From positions 1-64,000 of the forward strand of contig JBBPYC010000059.1 of NCBI GenBank assembly GCA_038200275.1: a stretch of 64,000 nucleotides of DNA, read 5' to 3'. Each line of letters begins with the position of its first letter. Position 1 is the stretch's first letter. Of this stretch, positions 44,234 through 52,549 are shown in pieces. The translations under genes were made by a program, and so were the position numbers. The notes under the pieces were generated by a model, which worked only from the letters and a program-made list of their open reading frames with translations, made no database searches and had not been told where the DNA came from. This stretch comes from JBBPYC01 sp038200275 (GTDB lineage Bacteria; Pseudomonadota; Gammaproteobacteria; Burkholderiales; Burkholderiaceae_C).

Positions 44234-45586
44234 TCAGGACACTGGCACGGCCTCCGCTGCCCCGTCCGGCTGCAACTGCGCGAGCGCCCGCTTCAGCCCG
44301 GCCGTGCTCGGCGTCTCCATGAACACGCAGCGCTTGCCGGTGCGCTTGCAGTGCTCCTTCACGCGCCAGTACGCGTTGTGGCTGATACAGCCGGTCTGGC
44401 AGATCACGAGGTCGGCGGCGGACAGCGTGGCTTCGAGCCGGGCGCTGCTGTCCTCCAGTCCGCCGTCGTGGTGCAGGAACCTGCCGCCGACTTTCTCGAC
44501 GATGTGGCGGTACAGCGGCACCGCTGCGATGCGGCCACCAACGCACAGCACGGCCTGCGCATCGAAGCGGTTTTCTGCGGCGGACGACACATCCGCGCCG
44601 ATGGCGTCTGCATCCGAAGGTTCGCCGATCGATTGCCGATGCACTTGCTGCCATTCGGCCCGCTCAGTCGCCAGCGCATCGGCCCGGCGCGTCTGGTTTT
44701 CTGCCGACTGACGAAGCTGCAGCACGCTGCGTTCGAGCGCGTGAATGCGCTCGGCCTGTTGCTGGTTTTGCTGCGTCAACAGCGTGCGCGCCTGCAGGCT
44801 GGGCACGGCCGCCTCGAGCGTCTGTAGCTCGAGGCGCAGGCGCTGGATGTCGGCGTCGCGCGCATGCAGTTGCACGCGCAGTTGCGCGATCTGCATGGCC
44901 TGCACTTCGGCACGCCGTGCATGCTCAGCCGCGTGGCGTGTGCTGCGTTGCTGCACCACGCCGAGTTCGCGTGCGAGCACCGCGTTTTCCTCCAGCATCG
45001 CCTCGAAGCGCTGCAGATCGACGCGCACGGCCATACCGGCCTGATGCTGCAGCATGTGCACTTCACTGAGCACGCGGTGCTCGAGCGTTGATGCACAGCG
45101 TGCATGCGTCAGCACCGCCCACAGCGGCCCGGCCACGTCTTGCGTGCGGAGTGCCTGGTCCCACCAGGCGGCCAATGCTTCCGTCGTCTTGAGCGTTGCA
45201 ACTTGCCGCAACGCAATCAGGTAGCGGCGGTCGAGTTCGCGCTGAATCGCCTCAGCGATCGGCGTGCGCTGCTTCGAGTCGTTCACGGCGCCGCAATGCA
45301 GTTCGTAGTCTTTGGCCACCGCCGCCCCGCCCAGCACCTTGTTCAAGAGCCGGCGCAGTGCACCAATGGGCAGGCAGACGCCGATCACCGGGCAATGCGC
45401 ACTGGCGTCGAGCTCCCAGAGCCGACGGCGCCGCGATCCGTGGCTGGCAAGTTGGCGATCGCCGAGCGTGGCGTTTTGCTTGGCCGTCGAAGCCTGCGGC
45501 GGCGCTTGCGCAACCGGTGCTTGGCTCATGCCAGCGACGGCTTGGCGGACGACGGCTTCAAGCGGGTTGGCGGCCGATTGGCACAT
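44234..45586 (-). CDS. DUF2325 domain protein with central coiled coil
   Basis: A 450-residue soluble protein. Residues about 195-310 are a long coiled coil rich in Arg, Gln, Leu and Ala. The C-terminal DUF2325 domain starts at AVLCVGGRIAAVPLYRHIVE and contains RFLHHDGGLEDSSARL, ADLVICQTGCISHNAYW and KHCKRTGK-like EHCKRTGKRCVFME, with conserved Cys and His that could bind metal. The N-terminal part (LWELDASAHCPVIGVCLPIG) is also conserved-looking. Its place between hemP and the siderophore receptor suggests a role in iron handling, but function is unknown. Confidence 0.85.
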   Translation of the reverse strand: MCQSAANPLEAVVRQAVAGMSQAPVAQAPPQASTAKQNATLGDRQLASHGSRRRRLWELDASAHCPVIGVCLPIGALRRLLNKVLGGAAVAKDYELHCGAVNDSKQRTPIAEAIQRELDRRYLIALRQVATLKTTEALAAWWDQALRTQDVAGPLWAVLTHARCASTLEHRVLSEVHMLQHQAGMAVRVDLQRFEAMLEENAVLARELGVVQQRSTRHAAEHARRAEVQAMQIAQLRVQLHARDADIQRLRLELQTLEAAVPSLQARTLLTQQNQQQAERIHALERSVLQLRQSAENQTRRADALATERAEWQQVHRQSIGEPSDADAIGADVSSAAENRFDAQAVLCVGGRIAAVPLYRHIVEKVGGRFLHHDGGLEDSSARLEATLSAADLVICQTGCISHNAYWRVKEHCKRTGKRCVFMETPSTAGLKRALAQLQPDGAAEAVPVS

Positions 45587-46001
45587 GACGTACTCCGGAT
45601 TGGTTCATGGGTCGAGTCGCGAAAGCGGGTCTGCGGGCGGTCAACCGCATTGCTGCCTGCATCGATGCGCCGTGGCGGCCTTCGAGCCGTTTGAACGGCA
45701 GCCATTGCATCGTGTGGGGGCCGCACGGAGCAGCGGCGGCGCAGGCGCTGCGCAACCCCGTCGCCGGCGGGCATTGCAACGGCGCGGTCATAGCGCATGG
45801 GGTCGCTGAATCGGCTACTGCGTGGGGGCCGTCGCGCCGTGCGCGCAGCGGTGGGATGCGAACGTTCACTGCGCTGGTGAGCGCGGACACCTCATGGGGC
45901 TTGTCGGCAGGAAACATCGTGGCAGTCGTGTGCGGTTAAAGGGCACGGCTGGCGATGCGGCTGGCATGTGCAAAAGGGAACGAGGCAAACGGAAGAAAGC
46001 G
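45587..46001. other. Intergenic region, no gene recognised
   Basis: A 415-bp gap between hemP and the DUF2325 gene, both on the minus strand. No Fur-box-like AT-rich island was seen here. Open frames on both strands (for example 45607-45939 plus) match no family I know. Confidence 0.4.
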
Positions 46002-46235
46002 CTACTTGGTCAGAATCAACTTTCCGAGTGCGGTGCGGCGCAGCCGGTAGAGCGCGCCGTCGTGTTCGATCTCGATCTCGCTGGCTGCGCCGAGCAGTTG
46101 CTGGCTCGACACGCGTGGGATCGCACTGGGCGAGCCGCCCGCCACCGGCGGGCCAGGCCCCAATGCGCTGGCCATAAGCGGCCCCACAAGCTGCGATGCA
46201 GGCGTCTGGTCGTCGGTGCTGGAATCGATCGGCAT
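46002..46235 (-). CDS. hemP: Hemin uptake protein HemP
   Basis: A 77-residue protein. The C-terminal 40 residues are the HemP domain: VSSQQLLGAASEIEIEHDGA followed by LYRLRRTALGKLILTK, whose final KLILTK is diagnostic. The N-terminal half is low-complexity and longer than in typical 50-60-residue HemP. HemP is linked to haem and iron uptake loci and in Burkholderia acts as a regulator of them. A Fur box lies directly upstream. It is the upstream-most gene of the minus-strand iron block. Confidence 0.9.
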   Translation of the reverse strand: MPIDSSTDDQTPASQLVGPLMASALGPGPPVAGGSPSAIPRVSSQQLLGAASEIEIEHDGALYRLRRTALGKLILTK

Positions 46236-46244
46236 GACAAGAGT

Positions 46245-46267
46245 GTAATGCGAATCGTTCTCATTAC
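46245..46267. promoter_or_regulatory. Fur box in front of hemP
   Basis: GTAATGCGAAT, a central C, then GTTCTCATTAC: a 23-bp palindrome matching at 9 of 11 positions per arm. It fits the TGxGAAT/ATTCTCAT-type Fur operators common upstream of hemP and siderophore genes. It ends 10 bp upstream of the hemP ATG, so bound Fur would cover the promoter. Confidence 0.85.
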
Positions 46268-46516
46268 TAAAGATTCCGGGAACTGCGCACTCGGTGTGGC
46301 GGTGCCCGCGCTTTTGCTACGCTTGGACTTGGTGCGGTCCGGCACCGCGCACGCCCTATCCCGCCCCGTTCTGTTTGCCGGGTGCGCTTTGATCAAGCCG
46401 TGGGTGGGACCAACCACCGCACGCATTCGGCCGATTTGTTCGGCCGAGGCAGAAGCGAATGCTGGTTGTACATAGCGAAAAAGAAGCCGAAGCACCTGTG
46501 CTGTCTGCAACTATCG

Positions 46517-46710
46517 CTATGTTTTATGAAGCAAACTGCCAACCAGTTCGATGCAGCGCTGCATCGCTTCCGGCCCGGCCGTACCCTGCTTGAACAGCGC
46601 ATACAGCTGCAGCATCGCTTCGTCGCTCGGCGTGCTGGCAAACGTCTTGGACTTGACGATCCTCTCGTCGAAGCGGCGCTGCAATGCGTCGGCTGGATCT
46701 TCATGCGCGC
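46517..46710 (-). pseudogene. Acyl-CoA-binding protein remnant with internal deletion
   Basis: The minus strand encodes DALQRRFDERIVKSKTFAST, then SDEAMLQLYALFKQGTAG, then directly EAMQRCIELVGSLL and TAG. The first two parts are the N-terminal half of an acyl-CoA-binding protein, and the last is its C-terminal helix. The central segment with the KRPG and the WExWxxLKG motifs (about 35 residues, part of the ligand pocket) is missing without a frameshift. No start codon precedes it in frame. It overlaps the end of an upstream membrane-protein frame. Confidence 0.7.
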
Positions 46711-47078
46711 AGCCGCTCGTTGTCGATGCCCAGCGCGCCGATGGCCCGCAGCAGCAGCACCTGCGCCGGGAATTCGAACACTTGCTCCGGCGGCAGCCAG
46801 GCTTTGGGCACGCGCGCCGTGCAGGCGCTCACCACCAGCGCGATCACGACCGATGCCAGCGTCCATCCCCGCGGCAACCCCTGCAGCAACAAGGCAAGCA
46901 ACGCGCCGACTGCGATCGCGATCCGATGCGCAGGCCAGCGCCGCAGCGCGCTCACGTAGAGCGCGCCGACGCCCACGCCGCCCGCCAACCACACGGCCGA
47001 GACGAGTTCGGCGTCGCCGGTCTTGACCGTCGCCAGCAGGATCGAAGGCCGCGTGAGCACGCCGGTCAGGATCGGCAT
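46701..47078 (-). CDS. Hypothetical membrane protein
   Basis: A frame of about 125 codons from ATG 47078 with three hydrophobic stretches (LVSAVWLAGGVGVGALYVSA, IAIAVGALLALLLQGL, ASVVIALVVSACTA) and a C-terminal part FEFPAQVLLLRAIGALGID. It looks like real protein sequence but matches no family I recognise. No ribosome site is evident and the frame is open further upstream, so the start is unsure. It is divergent from the spermidine-synthase-like gene and may be a remnant. Confidence 0.45.
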   Translation of the reverse strand: MPILTGVLTRPSILLATVKTGDAELVSAVWLAGGVGVGALYVSALRRWPAHRIAIAVGALLALLLQGLPRGWTLASVVIALVVSACTARVPKAWLPPEQVFEFPAQVLLLRAIGALGIDNERLRA

Positions 47079-47211
47079 GGTGAGGAGGGCGGCGGTGGAG
47101 CGGTCGGGCCCCTGGAGCGGTTTCGATGCACCGCTGCGCCGGACCCATGAATCGGCGTGCCGGGTGCATGAATGAACCCCTTGTGGGTTGGCTACAGTCA
47201 GCCTCAACCCG

Positions 47212-48774
47212 ATGCGCACCGTCTTGAATCCCACTTCCCATGCGTCCCGCTCCCCCGGTGCGCTCGAAGTCGCGCTGCTGGCCAGCGTGTTCGTGGTGGC
47301 GGCGTGCGGGCTGGTCTATGAACTCGCAGCCGGCGCGCTAGCGTCCTACCTGCTCGGCGACTCGGTGCTGCAGTTTTCGACCATCATCGGCACGTACCTG
47401 TTCGCGATGGGTGCGGGCTCGTGGTTGTCACGCTTTCTGGACCGGCAGTTGCCCGCGCATTTCTTGCGCATCGAGCTGATGGTGGCGCTGCTGGGCGGAC
47501 TGCTGCCGACGCTGCTGTTTCTGGTGCATGGGTTTTTGCCGGGTGCGTTTCAACTGCTGCTGTACGGGCTGGTGTTCGCGGTCGGCGTGCTGGTGGGGCT
47601 GGAGATTCCGCTGGTGATGCGGATGTTGAAGCGCCAGGTCGAATTGAAGGACCTGGTCTCTCAGGTGCTGACGTTTGACTACCTGGGTGCTTTGGCGGTG
47701 TCGATCGCGTTTCCTCTGGTGCTGGTGCCGCAGTTGGGATTGATCCGCACCGGCCTTGCGTTCGGTCTGATGAACACGGCGGTGGCTTGCTGGGCGCTCT
47801 GGTTGTTCCGGAATGAGCTGCGCGGGCTGATGGCGCACACGGCGGCTTGCGGGTTGACGATTGTTGTGCTCACAGCCGCTTTTGCCGGGGCCGAGCGGAT
47901 CAGCTCATTGGCCGAAGACCGGTTCTATCAAGACCCGATCCAGTTCAGCGCCACGTCACCGTACCAACGCATCGTGGTCACGAACGGCCGCGCGGGTCAC
48001 CGCCTGTTCTTGAACGGCAACCTGCAGTTCGCCGAGCGCGATGAATACCGTTATCACGAAGCACTCGTGCATCCCGCGATGGCTGCGTTCGGCCCGGATG
48101 GGCAGGGTGCGAAGCGCATCGCCGTGCTCGGCGGTGGCGACGGCATGGCGGTGCGCGAGTTGTTGAAGTACCCGGCCGCCCTGCACATCACACTGGTGGA
48201 ACTGGACCCAGCCATGACGCGCATTTTTTCGGAAGCGCCAGCGCTGGTTGCGTTGAACGGCGGCGCGCTGAATTCCGCGAAGGTCGAGGTGGTCAACGCG
48301 GATGCGTTCACCTGGCTGGAACGCACGCAGGACGTGTTCGATCTGATCGTGGTCGACTTCCCCGACCCGACGAATTTCTCAATCGGCAAGCTCTATACCA
48401 ATTCGTTCTATGCGCTGCTGGATCAGCACCTGTCGGCAAGCGGCTATGCGGTGATCCAGACGACCTCGCCGCTGGTCGCGCGGCAAAGCTTCTGGACCGT
48501 GGTGCAGACGATCGAGTCGGTGGGCCTGCGCGCCACGCCCTATCACGCGCATGTGCCGAGTTTTGGTGAATGGGGCTTCGTGATTGCAAGCCGCCGGCCG
48601 TATCGGCTGCCGGACCGATTGCCCGATGCGTTGCGTTTTTTGACACCGCAGACGTTGCCGCTGCTGTTCGACTTTCCGGCCGACATGGCGCGCGTACCGG
48701 TCGAGGTGAATCGGTTGTCGAACCAAGTGCTGGTCACCACTTACGAGCGCGAATGGGGACGGGTCACGCATTGA
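47212..48774 (+). CDS. Membrane-anchored spermidine-synthase-like aminopropyltransferase
   Basis: A 520-residue protein. The N-terminal 210 residues form about seven membrane helices (ALLASVFVVAACGLVYELAA at the start). The rest is a spermidine-synthase domain with the SAM-type motif IAVLGGGDGMAVREL near residue 302 and the catalytic-site pattern LIVVDFPDPTNFSIGKLYTN. Classic SpeE has no membrane part, so this fusion type probably modifies a membrane-linked or unknown amine. Such genes typically neighbour DUF350, DUF4178 and an FAD oxidoreductase; the last follows here with overlap. Confidence 0.9.
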   Translation: MRTVLNPTSHASRSPGALEVALLASVFVVAACGLVYELAAGALASYLLGDSVLQFSTIIGTYLFAMGAGSWLSRFLDRQLPAHFLRIELMVALLGGLLPTLLFLVHGFLPGAFQLLLYGLVFAVGVLVGLEIPLVMRMLKRQVELKDLVSQVLTFDYLGALAVSIAFPLVLVPQLGLIRTGLAFGLMNTAVACWALWLFRNELRGLMAHTAACGLTIVVLTAAFAGAERISSLAEDRFYQDPIQFSATSPYQRIVVTNGRAGHRLFLNGNLQFAERDEYRYHEALVHPAMAAFGPDGQGAKRIAVLGGGDGMAVRELLKYPAALHITLVELDPAMTRIFSEAPALVALNGGALNSAKVEVVNADAFTWLERTQDVFDLIVVDFPDPTNFSIGKLYTNSFYALLDQHLSASGYAVIQTTSPLVARQSFWTVVQTIESVGLRATPYHAHVPSFGEWGFVIASRRPYRLPDRLPDALRFLTPQTLPLLFDFPADMARVPVEVNRLSNQVLVTTYEREWGRVTH

Positions 48775-50390
48775 CGCTCTCGCGCCGCCATCTGCTGGGC
48801 GCGGGCGCCGCGTTCGCTTTGAGCGGCTGCCGCGATGGGCCGCCGCATGCGGTCGAAGGCGGCTTTGTCGGCCCTAGCGTAGAGCGCGGCCATCGGTTGC
48901 GGCAGCAGGCGGTTGACACACCGCGCGGCAGGCCGCGCAAGGTCCACACGCTGATCGCAGGCGGCGGCGTCGCAGGGCTGGCCGCAGCGCGCGCACTGCG
49001 GCTTGCAGGCATCGACGACTTCGCGCTGCTCGAACTCGAAGAAACAGCCGGTGGCAACAGCCGCGGCTCCGCAGTCCACGGCTTCAAGTGCCCGCTCGGC
49101 GCGCACTATCTGCCGCTGCCTGGAGACGATGCCACCGAGGTGCAGGACCTGCTTGAAGAACTCGGCCTGAGGCAGCGTATCGCGGGGCGCTGGCAATACG
49201 ACGAACGGCACCTGTGCCACAGCCCGCAGGAGCGGCTGTTCTATCGCGGCGAATGGCAGGAGGGCTTGCTTCCGATGCACGGCGTGTCCGTTGCCACGCT
49301 GCGCGAGTACCGCCGTTTCGCAAGCGCGGTGCAGGACTTGCAAATGGCTGCGCGTTTCACGATTCCTACGTCAAAAGCGCCGCTGGCGCCCGTGCTGAAA
49401 GCGCTGGACGCTATCGTTTTTGAGTCATGGCTGAATGAGCAAGGTCTGGTGGATGCAGACCTGCGTTGGTTCCTCGACTACTGCTGCCGCGATGATTTCG
49501 GTGCGGGCATCGCGCAGGTGTCGGCATGGGCCGGCATCCACTACTTTGCAAGCCGGCACGGCTTTTCGGTACCTGGTGACGACAGCAGCCACGATGCCCA
49601 GCATGACGGTGTGCTGACCTGGCCCCAGGGCAACGGCTGGCTCACCGATCGGCTTGCCGCGCCACTGCAGGGTCGGCTGCACACGGGCCGGGTGGTGCAA
49701 CGCATCGATGCATCCGGCCGCAGCGGCGTCACGGTCGATGCGTTCAATGCGAACACGCAATCGGTCGAACGGTGGCATGCCGCGCATTGCATCGTGGCGC
49801 TGCCGCTGTTCATCGCTGCGCGTGTCGTGCAAGACCCATCCGCTGTATTGACTGCTGCGGCCGCGCAGTTGCATTACGCACCCTGGCTGGTGTCGAACAT
49901 CCACGTCGATGCCGCGCTCGCTGACCGCCCCGGCGCGCCGCCGAGTTGGGACAACGTGATCCACGATTCGTCCGCGCTTGGCTATGTCGATGCGATGCAT
50001 CAGAGCCTGCGCAGCGTGCCGGGCTCGACCGTGCTCACGCACTATCACGCCTTGCTCGCGACCCAGCCAGACCCAGCCACCGCGCGCCGCACGCTGCTGG
50101 AAAAACCCTGGAGCCACTGGCGCGATTTCGTGCTGACCGACCTGGACGTGCCGCACCCGGATCTGCGCGCCAAAGCCACCCGCATCGACGTCACGCGCTG
50201 GGCGCATGCGATGAGCACGCCGGTGCCGGGGGTGCGCTGCAACGCCGCATTGACCGCGCTGCAGAATCCGCCCGCTGGCACTCGCCTGCAGTTCGCGCAC
50301 AGCGACCTGTCGGGCTATTCGATCTTTGAGGAAGCGTTTGCGCAGGGGCATCGGGCGGGGCTGGCAGTGGCAGCGTCTTCGCATACGTAG
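48753..50390 (+). CDS. FAD-dependent oxidoreductase (amine-oxidase-like) with Tat/lipoprotein-like signal
   Basis: A 545-residue protein. The N-terminus LSRRHLLGAGAAFALSGC combines a twin-Arg motif with a possible lipobox. The Rossmann FAD-binding motif LIAGGGVAGLAAARALRLAG lies near residue 66, and a second conserved piece ends the protein (FAHSDLSGYSIFEEAFAQGH). The start is ATG 48753 (22-bp overlap with the preceding gene) or TTG 48771. Tight coupling to the spermidine-synthase-like gene suggests it oxidises that enzyme's amine product; this is inferred. Confidence 0.88.
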   Translation: MGTGHALTLSRRHLLGAGAAFALSGCRDGPPHAVEGGFVGPSVERGHRLRQQAVDTPRGRPRKVHTLIAGGGVAGLAAARALRLAGIDDFALLELEETAGGNSRGSAVHGFKCPLGAHYLPLPGDDATEVQDLLEELGLRQRIAGRWQYDERHLCHSPQERLFYRGEWQEGLLPMHGVSVATLREYRRFASAVQDLQMAARFTIPTSKAPLAPVLKALDAIVFESWLNEQGLVDADLRWFLDYCCRDDFGAGIAQVSAWAGIHYFASRHGFSVPGDDSSHDAQHDGVLTWPQGNGWLTDRLAAPLQGRLHTGRVVQRIDASGRSGVTVDAFNANTQSVERWHAAHCIVALPLFIAARVVQDPSAVLTAAAAQLHYAPWLVSNIHVDAALADRPGAPPSWDNVIHDSSALGYVDAMHQSLRSVPGSTVLTHYHALLATQPDPATARRTLLEKPWSHWRDFVLTDLDVPHPDLRAKATRIDVTRWAHAMSTPVPGVRCNAALTALQNPPAGTRLQFAHSDLSGYSIFEEAFAQGHRAGLAVAASSHT

Positions 50391-50591
50391 AGCTTGCGCA
50401 CGTGGCGGGCAAACGTCGGATCGCCGCGCATCGAAAGTTGTCGTTGCGAGACACGTTTCGTGCCGTCATAGGGTATCCCGGCTTGCCATGCGAAGCGCCG
50501 CATCTCACAATGATTTCGGCCGTGCATGCCGCCGACCAGCGAACCCGGCAACCGGGCCGCACAACAACAAATCGAGACCCAGGAGCATTAC

Positions 50592-52343
50592 ATGCCGATT
50601 GGCAATATTTCGCGTAACCGCTGCTTGCTGCTGATGGCAGCGACCACGTTGCTGCTCGGCGCCTGCAGCGACGGCGGCAGCGATGCGCCCACCGTGCGCG
50701 AGACCGCATACGGCCGCATTGCAGGCATCGACGATTCATCGGCCTCAGGCACTTACGCGTGGAAAGGCATCCGCTTCGCCAAGGCCCCGGTCGGCGACTT
50801 GCGCTGGAAGGCGCCCGTGGATCCGGATCGGTCCGATGCAACGGCAGACGCCAAGCAGTTCGGCAACGCCTGCGTGCAATACGGCCGCATCTACGGGCCC
50901 GGCTCGAACAACCGGTACGACGCGACCATCGGCAGCACACTGAATAAGGCGGTCGGCAGTGAAGATTGTTTGTTCCTGAACGTCTGGCGGCCAGCGGGCG
51001 ATGCAACCAAGCTGCCAGTGATCGTGTTCATCCACGGCGGCAGCAACGTGTCCGGTTACACGGCGGATCCGGTCTATGACGGCGCAACGCTTGCGAAGAC
51101 CGCGAACGCGGTGGTCGTTACGGCCAACTACCGGCTCGGCATCTTCGGCTGGTTGAGCCTGTCGCAGTTGCAGGACGGATCCAGCGCGGCGAATGATTCG
51201 GGCAACTTCGCCATTCTGGACAACATCAAGGCGCTGCAGTACGTGCAGAAGAACATTGCGAGCTTCGGCGGCGATCCAGGCAACGTCACGGTGATGGGCC
51301 AGTCGGCCGGTGCGATCGATGTGTATGCGCTGCAGACCTCACCGATTGTGATGAGCGCGAACCCGAAGCTCATGCACAAGGTGGTGCCGCTCAGCGGTGG
51401 GCTCTCGCTCGCGAGCAACTTGCCGCCCGGCAGCTTTCCGACGCTGAACACGGCAGCGGTGGCGCAGGCACAGGGCAATGCGATGCTGAACAACTTGCTG
51501 ATTGCCGACGGGCTGGCAAGCGATGCCGCTTCTGCCCAGGCCTATACGGCGAGCCGCACGCCTGCGCAGACCGCAGCCTATCTGCGCGGCAAAGACCCCG
51601 CTGTGCTGCTGACTGTCTTGTTGACGAAGCTCGCACCGCTCGGGCTGTCCGCCTCCGGGCCGATTCCCGAAGGCACGGTGGTACCGGTTGATCCGATTGC
51701 ACAGATCAGAGCCGGCAACTATCTGAAGGTGCCGGTGCTGGCTGGGAATACGCGGGACGAGGCCAAGCTGTTCCCGACGTTTCTTGCGCTCGCACCCGCA
51801 CTCGGCGGCGTCAGCGGGCGTCTCGTGACGGACGCGCAGTTGTTCGACATTCAGTTCAACTACCAGCCCGATGCCGCGCCGCAGATCGCGGTCCAGCAGT
51901 GGATTCCTTCCGTCTATCTGCCGGTGGACCGGCCGGTGACGGGCTTCAACGCGCGCACCGAGTTCTTCAACGCGTTGTTCTTCGGTGCCAGCCGCGACAA
52001 CATTCTGAATGCGCTCAAGTCGCAGCAGAACGACGTCTGGTACTACCGCTTCGACTGGGACGAAGAGCCCGCACCCTGGAACGACATCTACGGCGCCGCG
52101 CATGTATTCGATCTGCCGTTCGTGTTCGGCAACTTCGGGCCTTCGTTGTTTTCTAACGTGATTGCAAGCAGTGCGAACCGGGGCGGGCGGCTCTCGCTGT
52201 CCGACGCGATGATGCGGAGCATCGGTGCGTTTGCAAAGAACAGCGATCCGAACAACGCGGCGCTCGGCGTGAACTGGCCGACCTGGCCCGCGAAGCTGCT
52301 CTTCGACGCGACGTTGAACGAAAAGCGGATCTCGGTGCAGTAA
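50592..52343 (+). CDS. Type B carboxylesterase lipoprotein
   Basis: A 583-residue carboxylesterase/lipase with a lipoprotein signal (LLLMAATTLLLGACSDGGS). CAGGAGC precedes the ATG. Family blocks: GIRFAKAPVGDLRWKAP, SEDCLFLNVWRP, VIVFIHGGSNVSGY (oxyanion), and the nucleophile elbow VTVMGQSAGAIDVYALQTSP, with GQSAG in place of the usual GESAG. The acid is probably in NTRDEAKLFPT and the His in AAHVFDLPFVFGNF. It likely acts in the periplasm. It is followed after about 200 bp by a lipoprotein GGT. Confidence 0.93.
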   Translation: MPIGNISRNRCLLLMAATTLLLGACSDGGSDAPTVRETAYGRIAGIDDSSASGTYAWKGIRFAKAPVGDLRWKAPVDPDRSDATADAKQFGNACVQYGRIYGPGSNNRYDATIGSTLNKAVGSEDCLFLNVWRPAGDATKLPVIVFIHGGSNVSGYTADPVYDGATLAKTANAVVVTANYRLGIFGWLSLSQLQDGSSAANDSGNFAILDNIKALQYVQKNIASFGGDPGNVTVMGQSAGAIDVYALQTSPIVMSANPKLMHKVVPLSGGLSLASNLPPGSFPTLNTAAVAQAQGNAMLNNLLIADGLASDAASAQAYTASRTPAQTAAYLRGKDPAVLLTVLLTKLAPLGLSASGPIPEGTVVPVDPIAQIRAGNYLKVPVLAGNTRDEAKLFPTFLALAPALGGVSGRLVTDAQLFDIQFNYQPDAAPQIAVQQWIPSVYLPVDRPVTGFNARTEFFNALFFGASRDNILNALKSQQNDVWYYRFDWDEEPAPWNDIYGAAHVFDLPFVFGNFGPSLFSNVIASSANRGGRLSLSDAMMRSIGAFAKNSDPNNAALGVNWPTWPAKLLFDATLNEKRISVQ

Positions 52344-52549
52344 TCGGTGACTGGTGGACGGCGCAGGTTCGCAATGTCTGCGAACCTGCGCCGTCCAGTT
52401 CGACCGTCCGTTCCAGCAACCGACATCGAACGCGGATGCGCGAGCCTCGCGAAATCACCGAGCCGCAGATCACATGCTTGCAGTAACCTCGCCTTGCTTC
52501 CTGGCGTTCACGTTCCATCTGCCTTTCCCCAATTCTGGAGAGTTCCAAA

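Noticed and set aside
45607..45939. A possible 110-residue protein between hemP and the DUF2325 gene
   Set aside because: No recognisable domain, overlaps equally long frames on the other strand, and no conserved pattern; kept as unexplained intergenic DNA.
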